This document shows, piece after piece, positions 1-9,899 of a DNA stretch of 64,000 bases. Numbering within the stretch: position 1 is the first letter of the stretch; each line of letters opens with the position of its first letter. The notes beneath the pieces were generated by a model. It worked only from the letters and a program-made list of their open reading frames with translations, had not been told where the DNA came from and did no database searches. A program made the position numbers and the translations under genes. Source of the DNA: Zobellia alginiliquefaciens. GTDB lineage: Bacteria > Bacteroidota > Bacteroidia > Flavobacteriales > Flavobacteriaceae. The stretch lies in NCBI RefSeq assembly GCF_029323795.1, contig NZ_CP119758.1:310001-374000 (forward strand). The letters run 5' to 3'.

Positions 1-3000
1 CGCACGCCGCCCAATCCTATTTTAGAAATAACATCCTCTGGTAACGAATAACCGATCTCTGCGCTTTTGAGTCTTACAAAAGTTGCATCAAACAAGAAAA
101 AAGTATTGTCTCCTGGGTTGTCGTGTCTTGCTCTTGGCATGGTACCATTAGGATTGTCTACAGTCCAACGATCTTCAGCCCTTAGTACAAAAGCGTTTGC
201 GGGTTCGGTAGTTCCAAGATCTTCGAACCTTGTAGCGTAATTGACCGCCCCTGCCTGCCCCTGAAAGAACAGGTTCATATCAAAATTTTTATAATTGATT
301 CCCGCATTTAGACCAAATACCCATTCCGGTGTATCAGTTTTATCATACCTAAACTTATCCAGGTCATTAATTTCACCATCCTCGTTAAGGTCTATAATCT
401 TAATATCGCCAAGACCGCTATTCGCACGGTGCGGATAAGCATCTAATTCTTCTTGGGTATTGAATATGCCATCTGTCTCATAGAACAAGCCTGCATTGAT
501 AGGTTTTCCCGTCTGGTCTTGATACGCCTCATCATTAGGAACCTCATCCATAAAGACAACTTCACTGGTGGCATAGGCTACATTGGCGTTTACAGAGTAG
601 TTAAAATCTTCTCCAATACTATTTTGGTGCGTCAAAACTATTTCAAAACCTTTGGAATCTACCTCCCCTATATTTTCATCCGGCAACCCTGGAAACCCAA
701 CTATTTGTGGTATGGACAGGTTACGAGACGTTAAAATATCAGATCTGTTCTCTGTCCAAAATGTTAGTTCTGTACCCAAAAGCCCTCCTAAAAAGTCAGC
801 CTCCAAACCTATATCCGTCTTTTTACTTTTTTCCCATGTTATGTAGGCATTGGGTAAAGTGTTAGCGGAAACTCCGGGAACATCTGTTGATCCAAAAACA
901 TAATTGTTGTTAAAGGAAAAAGATTGTAGGTATTGGTATTGTCCTACGGCATCATTACCAAGCTCACCATAGGAAAATCTTAATTTTAGGTTGTCTATAA
1001 AAGAAACATTGTCTCTAATAAACGGTTCTTCAGAAAGTCTCCATCCCCCAGAAACGGCCGGAAAAAAACCGTATCGTTCTCCTTCTGCAAATATTTGCGA
1101 ACCGTCATATCTAAACAAAAACTCAAGTAAATATTTAGATTTAAAGTCATAATTGAAACGGCCAAAGTAATTGTTATATGCACTTGCCGTAGTAGTCCCA
1201 GAATTGTTCTTGTCCTCTGGGGCGTTACTTCCTGCATTCAGCTGATCTATTGCAGAGCTTACATAATTTTGTCTATAAGCTTGAACATAACTGTGTTCGT
1301 TCTGTTGTTGCTCTTGCCCCACCAAAGCACTTACATTGTGGTCGCCAAACTTAGTGTCATAAGATAATCTATAGTTATATAGTAAGGTGGTAAACTTGTC
1401 ATAGCGATCACTAAGATTTGGTGTTGGTGGGCCTAATGTTCTTTGATCGTAGTTTCCGGTATTTACGTTGTACGAAGAAAAAGTATAGGGCAAAGTCCAA
1501 GTTCTGTCGGTATGGTTGTCCTGATCGTAATTAAAGGAAGCATCTATCTTTAGCCCTTTCACAAAAGGTACTTTATAAGTTGCGGTAAACGTGGTGTACA
1601 GTGGTGTTTGTTCAATACGATTATACCCTCTTCTATCTAGCAGCAATGGGTTTTCACCTAAACGGCCTGGTGCTATATCCCCATTTGGATATCTTGCCGG
1701 AAGCGTAGGCAAAGCTCGGAGAATGTTGTAAAAATTTACAAAGTTGCCCGCTACGGAGTAGTCCTTTTTGTTAATGATGCCGGAAAGATTGGCTCCCATT
1801 GTTAGGTTGTCCGTAAGGTCTGCCTCAACATTTACACGTACATTATGTTGTCTATAATTTGTAGGGTTGTTGATATAATGGCCTTCTTGGTTTAAAAAGG
1901 AATAAGATAAAAGATAACTTATTTTATCCGAGCCACCACTAGCGGATAAATTAAACCGCTGCTGTAAAGGCATGCTTTTAAGCGTTTCTTGCGCCCAATC
2001 TGTGTTGGGGTAAAGTATAGGGTCCGAACCATCACGGAATTTTTGAATATCCGCTTCTGAATAAAAGGGAGTAAAATCGTTTGCGCTTGGACGCCCCTGT
2101 GCATAAAATTCACCTTCGTTATAGGTTTCCGCATAGGCAACAGAGCCCAATACCTCCGGAACCACCGTTGGCTTACTTATGGCCGTGTCAAAAGATAAAT
2201 TAAATTCGGTTTTTCCGCTTCTCCCCTTTTTGGTAGTTACCAGAATAACACCGTTAGCTGCTCTTGCTCCGTATATGGCTGCAGATGCATCTTTTAAAAC
2301 AGATATATTTTCTATATCGGATGGGTTTAACCTACTTAAATTTCCACGAGGTACCCCATCTATTATTACCAACGGATTGTTATTGTTAAGCGTAGCGGCC
2401 CCACGAATTAAAATACTGGGGTCATCGCTTCCCGGTTGTCCTGTTCGTTGGTTAGCTATCAGTCCCGGTAATCTACCTTGCAGGTTCGCTGAAACATTCG
2501 CACTTGGTGTTTGAGTCAATGTTTCCCCCTCTACTGTAGCCACAGAACCGGTTAATGTTTTTTTGGATTTTGAGCCATAACCAACAATTACCACTTCATC
2601 TAGACCCTGTGAGTCCATCTCCATACTTACTTTAAACTGAGTGCGATCACCAACGGAAAGCTTTTGTGTTTTGTACCCGATGTACGATATGGAAATTGTA
2701 GCATTTTCATCCGTTACCTCCAAGCTAAAATTACCATCAAAATCAGTAGTGGTCCCATTGGTCGTGCCTACCTCAACAATAGTAGCTCCGGGGAGTCCTA
2801 CTCCTACTTCGTCTAAAATCTGTCCGGTAATACGAAGCCCTTGATTCTGCTTGGAGACCGGTTTAGCCAATCGTCTTTTCTTTATTAGGATGGTGTTGTT
2901 CTTGGTCAATTCAAAACTAAGGTTATTCTTAAATAGTACGCGATCAATCAACTCTGAAACTTTAACCTCTCCTTTGGTCAGTTGTATTTTTGACGCGCCC

Positions 3001-3236
3001 TTGAACAAGGATTTTGGGTAGATAAAATTTAGATCGGTCTGTTTTTTAATTATTTTAAAGACCTGGTCCGCACTTACCGTCCTGTCTTTTTCTATAGTTA
3101 TCTTTTCTTGTGACAGCGTATTTTCCGGCACAAGACAGAAAACAGCGGTACTGAATAAAAAGATAAAAAGTTTCATAATAGTCTTCAGTATCCGTTTTCG
3201 CAGAAGCGAACGGATATAAATTAATTTGATTTCCAT
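1..3236 (-). CDS. SusC-like TonB-dependent receptor with STN domain (3' end beyond window)
   Basis: Outer-membrane, TonB-dependent importer of oligosaccharides. The minus-strand frame is open from an ATG at 3236 to the window edge, so the C-terminal part of the barrel lies outside. A second in-frame ATG at 3176 begins a better signal peptide (MKLFIFLFSTAVFC) and may be the true start. Reading onward I see an STN (secretin/TonB short N-terminal) domain, a carboxypeptidase-regulatory-like repeat (around LPGATIVEVGTTNG), a TonB-box-like stretch (DEVVIVGYG) and the plug with the SusC-typical DGVPRG and YGARAANGVILVTTKKG motifs. The STN domain is the part that contacts FecR in cell-surface signalling. 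The FecR gene lies just upstream on the same strand and a sigma gene diverges beyond it, so this receptor is probably both importer and sensor. The class call is firm; the substrate is unknown, though the nearby GH95 suggests fucosylated or L-galactose-containing glycans. Confidence 0.93.
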   Translation of the reverse strand, partial: MEIKLIYIRSLLRKRILKTIMKLFIFLFSTAVFCLVPENTLSQEKITIEKDRTVSADQVFKIIKKQTDLNFIYPKSLFKGASKIQLTKGEVKVSELIDRVLFKNNLSFELTKNNTILIKKRRLAKPVSKQNQGLRITGQILDEVGVGLPGATIVEVGTTNGTTTDFDGNFSLEVTDENATISISYIGYKTQKLSVGDRTQFKVSMEMDSQGLDEVVIVGYGSKSKKTLTGSVATVEGETLTQTPSANVSANLQGRLPGLIANQRTGQPGSDDPSILIRGAATLNNNNPLVIIDGVPRGNLSRLNPSDIENISVLKDASAAIYGARAANGVILVTTKKGRSGKTEFNLSFDTAISKPTVVPEVLGSVAYAETYNEGEFYAQGRPSANDFTPFYSEADIQKFRDGSDPILYPNTDWAQETLKSMPLQQRFNLSASGGSDKISYLLSYSFLNQEGHYINNPTNYRQHNVRVNVEADLTDNLTMGANLSGIINKKDYSVAGNFVNFYNILRALPTLPARYPNGDIAPGRLGENPLLLDRRGYNRIEQTPLYTTFTATYKVPFVKGLKIDASFNYDQDNHTDRTWTLPYTFSSYNVNTGNYDQRTLGPPTPNLSDRYDKFTTLLYNYRLSYDTKFGDHNVSALVGQEQQQNEHSYVQAYRQNYVSSAIDQLNAGSNAPEDKNNSGTTTASAYNNYFGRFNYDFKSKYLLEFLFRYDGSQIFAEGERYGFFPAVSGGWRLSEEPFIRDNVSFIDNLKLRFSYGELGNDAVGQYQYLQSFSFNNNYVFGSTDVPGVSANTLPNAYITWEKSKKTDIGLEADFLGGLLGTELTFWTENRSDILTSRNLSIPQIVGFPGLPDENIGEVDSKGFEIVLTHQNSIGEDFNYSVNANVAYATSEVVFMDEVPNDEAYQDQTGKPINAGLFYETDGIFNTQEELDAYPHRANSGLGDIKIIDLNEDGEINDLDKFRYDKTDTPEWVFGLNAGINYKNFDMNLFFQGQAGAVNYATRFEDLGTTEPANAFVLRAEDRWTVDNPNGTMPRARHDNPGDNTFFLFDATFVRLKSAEIGYSLPEDVISKIGLGGV

Positions 3237-3336
3237 AAATTTGTTCTGGTGTTAGTTGTTATTCATCAATTAATACTTAAAATGCTGGGGAACGAAGATT
3301 TGACACGACCAAATGCTTATTTCTCGTTCCTCTTTT

Positions 3337-4509
3337 TTATTCTAATATTACTTTCTTCTCATATATCTTGTAGTTTTTGATTATTCCAAAGTTTTTGATT
3401 CCCGTTAGTATTTCTTCTAAATCCTGATCCTTTCTTAACACGCCGATGAATTCCTCATTTTCCACCGCTTGATTTTGAAATACAAAAGTTACATCGTACC
3501 ATCTGGAAAGCACTGCCATCATCTCTTTGAGGGATTTATCCTCAAAACTGAACACCCCTTCTTTCCAAGCGGTCTCGTTATATACATCTACCTCCTTAAC
3601 CGTACCTGTGTTTAAATCCTTATTAAATTGAAACTGTTGGAAAGGTTTTAATGTCTCATTAAAATCGTTCGTATGAACAGCCACTTTTCCCTCTACCAAT
3701 GTGGTATTTACATTAGCTTCCTCCAGATAGGCCTTTATATTAAATTCCGTACCAAGTACCTTAACTTCTTGAGATTGATTGTACACTACAAAACTAGATC
3801 CACCATTCTGGGAACTAGGTGATACATCAAAATATGCTTCCCCATATACCAATTCTACCTTTCTGGTTTCGCCTGCCTTAAAGTCTACCGGATACTTCAA
3901 TTGTGTTTCCGAATTTAACCAGACCTTGGTGCCATCACTCAGCTTTACCAAAAACTGCCCTCCTCTTGGTATGGTAAGATAATTGTACTCTACGTTTAAG
4001 TTCCTTGATTTTTGCGCGTATGTAATTTGCTCTCCGTTACTATCCGCATTTTGCTTTTTAAAAACATTCCCTTTTTCCAAAATTACCTGTGATCCATTGG
4101 CCAACGTCAATATCGCCTTGTCCGTTCCCGGAACAATACTATTAGTCTCCTCTAGAACAATAGGTGTTTGAATTTGCTTTTCCTCTGAAGTCCTATTGAG
4201 CAAAAAATAGCCTGCAAGTACCGACAATAAAACCAAAGCAATGGAAGCTGCGTATTGGTAAGGAGCTAGCTTTCTAAATTTGTATCCTAATGAGTTCTCT
4301 CTTTTTATAGTAGTGAGTAAATTGTCCAGTAGCTCTTTGGTATCCGGTTCCTTTACACTAAAAAAAACAGCATAGTGCACTTGCACATATTCACTAAACA
4401 CTTTTTTATTCTCGTCATTTTCTATCCAAACCGCCAAACGGTCCAAATCTTTTGCCGTTGCCGAGTCCGTTAAAAATTTTACGATAAGGTTTTCTATTTC
4501 CGGTAACAT
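3337..4509 (-). CDS. FecR family anti-sigma factor
   Basis: Inner-membrane anti-sigma regulator that holds the cognate ECF sigma factor and relays a signal from the STN domain of the SusC receptor. The 390-residue product has an N-terminal cytoplasmic helical part (roughly residues 1-85), one membrane segment near residues 87-106 (ASIALVLLSVLAGYFLL), then the periplasmic FecR domain with the typical TIPRGGQFLVKLSDGTKVWLN stretch and VKVLGTEFNIKAY. The C-terminal domain (FxFEDKSLKEMMAVLSRWYDV) is the DUF4974 type usual in Bacteroidota. It lies about 100 bases upstream of the receptor on the same strand and is divergent from the sigma gene at 4817, the standard arrangement of this signalling set. 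Length and domain order are normal for the family. Confidence 0.93.
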   Translation of the reverse strand: MLPEIENLIVKFLTDSATAKDLDRLAVWIENDENKKVFSEYVQVHYAVFFSVKEPDTKELLDNLLTTIKRENSLGYKFRKLAPYQYAASIALVLLSVLAGYFLLNRTSEEKQIQTPIVLEETNSIVPGTDKAILTLANGSQVILEKGNVFKKQNADSNGEQITYAQKSRNLNVEYNYLTIPRGGQFLVKLSDGTKVWLNSETQLKYPVDFKAGETRKVELVYGEAYFDVSPSSQNGGSSFVVYNQSQEVKVLGTEFNIKAYLEEANVNTTLVEGKVAVHTNDFNETLKPFQQFQFNKDLNTGTVKEVDVYNETAWKEGVFSFEDKSLKEMMAVLSRWYDVTFVFQNQAVENEEFIGVLRKDQDLEEILTGIKNFGIIKNYKIYEKKVILE

Positions 4510-4816
4510 CTTTTAGTATCCTATTTATATGTATTACAAAGCATTTTTACACACTACTTGCTTTTTTTGTATTTTTTTTACATTTATTGTAAAATTACAC
4601 CTTCTATTATGCATATTCATAGATTAACACCTTTTCTTTGAAAGAGATAGTCATTCAAATGACTTCTTTTAATTTTAATAAATCTCTTAAATTTTAAACT
4701 GAAAATAGTACATTAAATATCAGTAAAAACTTAACAGAATATAGTATCTTGATAGAACGTATAACCAAATTTTCTTTAAACCAAAACAAATAACCGCGAT
4801 TGCATAAAATAGCTTT
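4510..4816. other. Divergent intergenic region between fecR and sigma gene
   Basis: About 300 AT-rich bases separate the divergent starts of the FecR gene and the ECF sigma gene, and must hold both promoters. I do not find an exact TAnnTTTG element at a suitable distance from either start, so I leave the promoters unassigned. Nothing else is recognisable. Confidence 0.5.
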
Positions 4817-5407
4817 ATGTCTATAAAAAATCTACACGATATTAATCTTACCGAGGGACTAAAAAGCGGTAATGAAAACGCTTACGCACAGTTGGTAAAA
4901 ACTTATCACAAGCCATTATTCACTTATGCCCTTAGTCTTAGCAATTCAGAAGCAACAGCAAAAGACATTGTCCAGACCGTATTTCTTAAAACTTGGGAGT
5001 ACCGGAAAAAACTAAAGCCGGAACTTTCCATTAAAAGTTTCCTGTATAAGACCACGTACAATGAGTTTATAAACCAATACCATAAAAACCGTAAACTATC
5101 TATTCTAGAACGCACCTATATGGAAGCCCTAGATGAAATGGTTGAGGACACCCATTCTGAATTGTTCGAGCGTAAAATTCGACTGATTACAGAAGGTATT
5201 TCCAAACTACCGAAAAAGTGCAAACAAACTTTTTTGCTAAGCAAAAAAGATGGTCTTACCAACATTGAAATAGCGGAATACCTAAATGTATCTGTGCGAA
5301 CGGTAGAATGGCAACTCAACAAAGCCTACAACCTATTGCGAAAGCAGGTTGGCCTAAAGATGGAAAACATTTTGTTTTTGATTTTCAGCGGAAAAAGGAA
5401 ACTATAA
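4817..5407 (+). CDS. ECF RNA polymerase sigma-70 factor
   Basis: Extracytoplasmic-function sigma factor of 196 residues. Region 2 spans roughly residues 22-90 and contains the usual DIVQTVFLKTWEYR stretch; region 4 (about 125-180) carries a helix-turn-helix (LTNIEIAEYLNVSVRTVEWQLNKAY). It would direct transcription of the adjacent receptor operon once FecR releases it. The gene is divergent from fecR at 3337-4509. It most resembles the sigma gene at 55971 within this window: both share a KTW-x-x-RKKLKP stretch and a similar spacing of region 4. ATG start, normal length for Bacteroidota polysaccharide-locus sigma factors. Confidence 0.93.
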   Translation: MSIKNLHDINLTEGLKSGNENAYAQLVKTYHKPLFTYALSLSNSEATAKDIVQTVFLKTWEYRKKLKPELSIKSFLYKTTYNEFINQYHKNRKLSILERTYMEALDEMVEDTHSELFERKIRLITEGISKLPKKCKQTFLLSKKDGLTNIEIAEYLNVSVRTVEWQLNKAYNLLRKQVGLKMENILFLIFSGKRKL

Positions 5408-5429
5408 GGGCGTCATCAAAAAATCTTAC

Positions 5430-5453
5430 CTAACATTTACTATTAAATGTTAG
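5430..5453. terminator. Hairpin between convergent sigma gene and GH95 pseudogene
   Basis: A perfect 10-base inverted repeat (CTAACATTTA / TAAATGTTAG) with a 4-base loop lies 23 bases past the sigma gene stop and before the 3' end of the convergent GH95 pseudogene. It lacks a strong T-run on either side, so its role as a bidirectional terminator is inferred from position. Confidence 0.5.
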
Positions 5454-5512
5454 CTACAGGTAACAGCGCAACCATTACGTTTAAAGTCTCCTTACCAAAC
5501 ACCTTACTGCTT

Positions 5513-7230
5513 TCATTCAATCGTTCTGGATTCTCCTTTTTTAAAGGTTACGCTTCCTTTAGGTTCGCCCTTAACACTAATCGGAACTTTTCCCGCGTTA
5601 TCCGCAGAAACAACAGCTTCCACCAGTTTGCCTTCCTCCCATACCATATCAATGGTATAACCACCTCTGGCCCGTAGCCCTTTTACCGATCCATTTTGCC
5701 AAGCTTTTGGCAAGGCGGGCAAAAGGTTAATTTCCCCATTATGACTTTGCAACAACATTTCCGCAATACCGGCAGTAGCCCCAAAGTTTGCATCAATTTG
5801 AAATACTCTTCCATTGTTCAACAGACTTTCCGATTATCCCGGGGTAACATATTTGTTTAACGCCTTATACGCGTTTTCAGCATTTCCCGCGCGTGCCCAC
5901 AACGATATGCGCCAAGCACCCGGCCACCCATCATCAAATCCTCTCTGGTTCAAGGAAACCTTTGCTGCTTCAAATAATTTAGGAGTGTCCCTTGGGTTAA
6001 TCTGACCACTCGGGTATAGTCCGTATAAATGAGATACATGGCTATGTGGGTCATCCGGATTGTCCCAGTCTTCCTGCCATTCCTGTAACTGCCCGAACTT
6101 TCCTATTTTCATAGGTGCCAATCTAGCTTTTGTCTTCGCTACTTTAGACCTAAAACTTCTATCCACGTTCAATATTTGGGATGCTTCCATTATATTTCCA
6201 AACAAATCATTTAAAATCTGAATATCCATCGTTGGACCGGAGCAAAGCGACGTACCCGAACGCCATACACTTAGTCCATCACTGGTAGTTCCTCCATGGC
6301 TATGCTCGGGAGAAATGGACGGTGATGTAATTAAATAGCCATTTTCATTTTCCACTAGAGCATCAAAAAAATACTCGGCTGCACCCTACATAATTGGGTA
6401 GGCCTTCTTAAGAAATTCCTCATCACCAGTGTATAAATAGTGTTCCCAAAGGTGTTGACACAACCAAGCCCCACCTGTAGGCCACATGCCCCATTGTGCT
6501 CCATCTACCGGAGCCGCACCTCGCCAAATATCAGTATTGTGATGTGCTACCCAACCCTCTGCATCATAATGTATCTTGGCCGTATTTTTACCTGGGCCTT
6601 GAAGTTCGTCTACCATGCGTAGAAACGGTTCGTGAAATTCACTGAGATTACCAACCTCAGCTACCCAATCGTTCATTTGAATATTAATATTGATGGTATA
6701 TTTGCTGCACCAAGGCGGGTAGATCGTTCCGTTCCAAATACCTTGTAAATTAAGTGGTTGCGTACCTGGTCGTGAACCGGAAATCATGAGATAGCGGCCA
6801 TACTGAAAAACAAGCTCGTCCAACAATGGATCCGAACCTCCTTCAGACACCTGCTGAAGTCTCTTGTCCGTTGGTATACTTTGGATTGGCTTACCCCCTA
6901 AGTCAATCGCTACACGATTGAAAAATTTTGAATAGTCCGCTACATGTCTTTCATAGAGCTGCTTAAATGATTTCCCTGCTAGTGCCTTTAAATAGGCATC
7001 TGTTTTTTTTAACGGATTACCGCTAACATCCTTAAAATTCTGAAAACTGGTAGCGGCCACATATACCAAAGTAACGGAACCGGCATCCTTGACCGTTATT
7101 TTATCTTCATAGTATAGCACCTCTCCACCTTGAGCAAGTACGCTTACTTTTGCTGCAAATTTGGTACCATCCCCTTCCCAAGGACCTATTAAGCCTCGTT
7201 CTTTTACTGAGCCCAGTTGCCCGGTTGTTC
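5513..7230 (-). pseudogene. Broken GH95 glycosidase, truncated and with two in-frame stops
   Basis: Remnant of a second GH95 (alpha-L-fucosidase/alpha-L-galactosidase type) gene next to the intact copy at 7361-9892. One reading frame matches the intact protein from about its residue 250 onward, but the N-terminal 250 or so residues are missing. In that frame there is a TAG at 6386-6388, where the intact paralogue has lysine (AMKGAA against M-stop-GAA), and a TAA at 5834-5836. At the second stop about 20 residues before the FQID-x-NFG catalytic motif are also missing relative to the intact copy. GH95 hallmarks survive on either side: NINIQMNDW, SPSISPEH and FQIDANFG. The protein could not fold as a whole enzyme. 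No frame change is needed to join the three pieces. Confidence 0.9.
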
Positions 7231-7360
7231 ATAGCGGTGCAGCGGCTGTTTCCTGTAGACATACCAAAGCCGGAATCACTGTTCTATAGATATGCGCCCA
7301 ACACCTCCTTATTGGTGGTTCTACAGTAATATGAAAATGCTATTTATGTAAGAAAGAAGG

Positions 7361-9892
7361 CTATTCCTTTCCTGTAAGGGTAACCTCTTCTCCAGCCTTT
7401 GTTTTCAGGTCATATAGATAGACTGGCTTTAATGACGGACTGTCTATCTGAGATGCTTTATCAACAAGAGGCTCCTTTATTTCCGGAGTTGTGTAAAATT
7501 TATTCGGGTTATCGCCTTGGGCCTTTTTCAAGGTTTTATCATCTTCTAAAACCAATTCATTGTAATAACGTATACGCAGATTACCTCCCAAATTGGACTT
7601 GAGGGTTACTTTAGTCACTTTCCCTTCTTTCCAATCCATCGTCACTATTTCAAATCCTCCTCTGGCTCTTAGGCCCGTAACCTTTCCCTCTTTCCATACA
7701 TCTGGCAAAGCTGGTAACAAGTGTACCGCGCCATCGTGGCTCTGTAGCAACATCTCCGTTAAGCCGGAAGTAAATCCAAAATTCCCATCTATCTGAAAAG
7801 GTGGATGTGCATCCAACATATTGGCATAGGTACCACCGCCCTTTGGTGAATCTGGCCTACCCACCAATTTTATCTGGTCTCCCATTAATTTATACGCATG
7901 ATTGCCATCCAACAAACGAGCCCATAGGTTTATTTTCCAATTCATAGACCATCCTGTGGATGGGTCTCCTCTTTGTATGAGCGTATTTTCAGCACCTTTA
8001 AAAAGTTCCGCATTTCTATATGGTGATATTTGATTGGAAGGATAGAGTCCGTATAAATGGGAAACATGACGGTGTTTATCATCCGGGTTGTCCAAATCTT
8101 CTAACCATTCTTGAATCTGACCATGTTTCCCTATTTGCATAGGTGGTAGTTTGGCCAAGGCAGTTTCCATTTTTTTGACCAGTTCTTTATCCGTTTCCAA
8201 TAAATTGGCCGCTTCTATGGTCTTCGTCAACATATCGAATACCAATTGGATATCCATCGTTGTACCTGCTTCTATATTAATTTGCCTACTACGCACACTA
8301 GGTCCATTCTCTGGAGATATAGAAGGTGCTATCACCAACCAACCGTTTGTTGGTTCTGGCGTAAGCACGCTTAAACAAAACGCTGCGGCACCTTTCATGG
8401 CCGGGTAAACGGTCTTTAAATACTCTAAATCCCCATTGAACATAAATTTATCCCAGACATGCTGTGACAACCAGGTTCCGCCAGTGGGCCAGATACCCCA
8501 AGTTGCCCCGTCTACAGGACCACAGATACGCCATAAATCGGTGTTATGATGCGTTACCCAACCATCGGCTCCGTACATAACTTTTGCGGTTTCTTTTCCT
8601 GCTTCCGATAGTTCACGAACCATTTGTATCAACGGCTCATGCATTTCCGGCAAATTCGTGACCTCTGCAGGCCAGTAATTCATTTCGGTATTGATATTTA
8701 CCGTATAGGCGCTCTTCCAAGGAGGAGTCAGAAGATTGTTCCACAAGCCTTGCAAATTAGCAGGTTGCCCATCAGGTTGTGAAGAAGAAATCAGTAAGTA
8801 TCTCCCATATTGAAAATAGAGTGCCGCCAGCGCGGGATCATAACCTTCACTAAATTCTTTGATTCTGACATCCGTAGGTTTTTTTGCCGCTTCAGAAGTA
8901 CCTAAATTTAATACTACCCTATCAAAATACTTTTTGTAGAATGCAGTATGGTCGTTCACTAAGTTATAATAACTCTTATGCTCCGCCTTGTCCAAATATT
9001 CTTTCGCCCGCTTATGGGCATCCGCACTAACATCTTGATAGTTCACGAAATTAGTAGCAATTGAAAGGTATAAAATAACACTGTCTGCATTCTCAACTTT
9101 TAACTTATCGTTCATGGTGGTCAGTTTACCACCTTGAGGTACGATTTTAACACGTGAGTCAAAAACAACTTCCCCCTTAATGGGTGCCGCCTCCTTTGGC
9201 AAGCGCTTGCTTCTGGTATCACTTCCATGACCCGTCATTACCAATATATTATCGCTTTCCGTAAAAAAGGAGATTTTTGCCGGTTCTGGGCGGTCCATAG
9301 CTGCTGTAAAACTAATTTTACCCTTTTCGCTTGCAGTTAATTTCATAACAATTACCTGATCGGAGAAGGATGTAAATATCTCACGATGGTATGTGACGCC
9401 ATCAACGATATATTTGGTAGTGTTGATGGCGTTTTCAATATTCAATTCTCGATAATAATCCGAATAAACTTGATGATCAGGAAAACTCAATCTTAAATTC
9501 CCTACGGTTTCGTAGGGCATGCCATGCGAGGTTTTAGAAATAAATTTGTCGTTCGCTAATTGATGGGCTTCCTCGAACTTCTTCTCAAATATCAATTTCC
9601 TGATTTTAGATAGCTCCTGCTTGGCTTCGGGATTATCGTTACGGTGCGGCCCACCGGCCCACAACGTAAGTTCATTTAACTGTATATTCTCGTTCGACGG
9701 GTTACCGAAAACCATAGCTCCTAGGCGTCCATTTCCCAAAGGAAGTGCCTCGTTCCAATCGGCGGCCGGTGCATCGTACCAAAGTTTAAGTTCAGAAGGC
9801 TCATGTTGTCCTGAGACCGTTATAGTCCCCATTAAAAACAATTGAAGGATACAGAAAACACTTAGGTACGATTTGTTGGTATTTAATGGCAT
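7361..9892 (-). CDS. GH95 glycosidase (alpha-L-fucosidase or alpha-L-galactosidase type)
   Basis: Predicted periplasmic or secreted glycoside hydrolase of 843 residues that would release terminal alpha-L-fucose or alpha-L-galactose from glycan side chains by inversion. A signal peptide ends near residue 29 (VSGQ). The N-terminal beta domain begins with LWYDAPAADWNEALPLGNGRLGAMVFG, the usual GH95 opening. By alignment with the characterised Bifidobacterium enzyme, the catalytic residues appear as N399 and N401 (VNINTEMNYW), E528 (SPENG) and D702 (FQIDGNFG), all present. Seven bases separate its start from the stop of the lyase pseudogene upstream on the same strand, and the broken GH95 copy follows downstream, so this was probably one operon. 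Which L-sugar is removed cannot be told from sequence alone. Confidence 0.93.
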   Translation of the reverse strand: MPLNTNKSYLSVFCILQLFLMGTITVSGQHEPSELKLWYDAPAADWNEALPLGNGRLGAMVFGNPSNENIQLNELTLWAGGPHRNDNPEAKQELSKIRKLIFEKKFEEAHQLANDKFISKTSHGMPYETVGNLRLSFPDHQVYSDYYRELNIENAINTTKYIVDGVTYHREIFTSFSDQVIVMKLTASEKGKISFTAAMDRPEPAKISFFTESDNILVMTGHGSDTRSKRLPKEAAPIKGEVVFDSRVKIVPQGGKLTTMNDKLKVENADSVILYLSIATNFVNYQDVSADAHKRAKEYLDKAEHKSYYNLVNDHTAFYKKYFDRVVLNLGTSEAAKKPTDVRIKEFSEGYDPALAALYFQYGRYLLISSSQPDGQPANLQGLWNNLLTPPWKSAYTVNINTEMNYWPAEVTNLPEMHEPLIQMVRELSEAGKETAKVMYGADGWVTHHNTDLWRICGPVDGATWGIWPTGGTWLSQHVWDKFMFNGDLEYLKTVYPAMKGAAAFCLSVLTPEPTNGWLVIAPSISPENGPSVRSRQINIEAGTTMDIQLVFDMLTKTIEAANLLETDKELVKKMETALAKLPPMQIGKHGQIQEWLEDLDNPDDKHRHVSHLYGLYPSNQISPYRNAELFKGAENTLIQRGDPSTGWSMNWKINLWARLLDGNHAYKLMGDQIKLVGRPDSPKGGGTYANMLDAHPPFQIDGNFGFTSGLTEMLLQSHDGAVHLLPALPDVWKEGKVTGLRARGGFEIVTMDWKEGKVTKVTLKSNLGGNLRIRYYNELVLEDDKTLKKAQGDNPNKFYTTPEIKEPLVDKASQIDSPSLKPVYLYDLKTKAGEEVTLTGKE

Positions 9893-9899
9893 TATATAA

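Noticed and set aside
453-2844. Several plus- and minus-strand short frames within the first SusC
   Set aside because: They are shadows of the minus-strand receptor frame, which stays open from 3236 to the left edge and gives clear SusC motifs.
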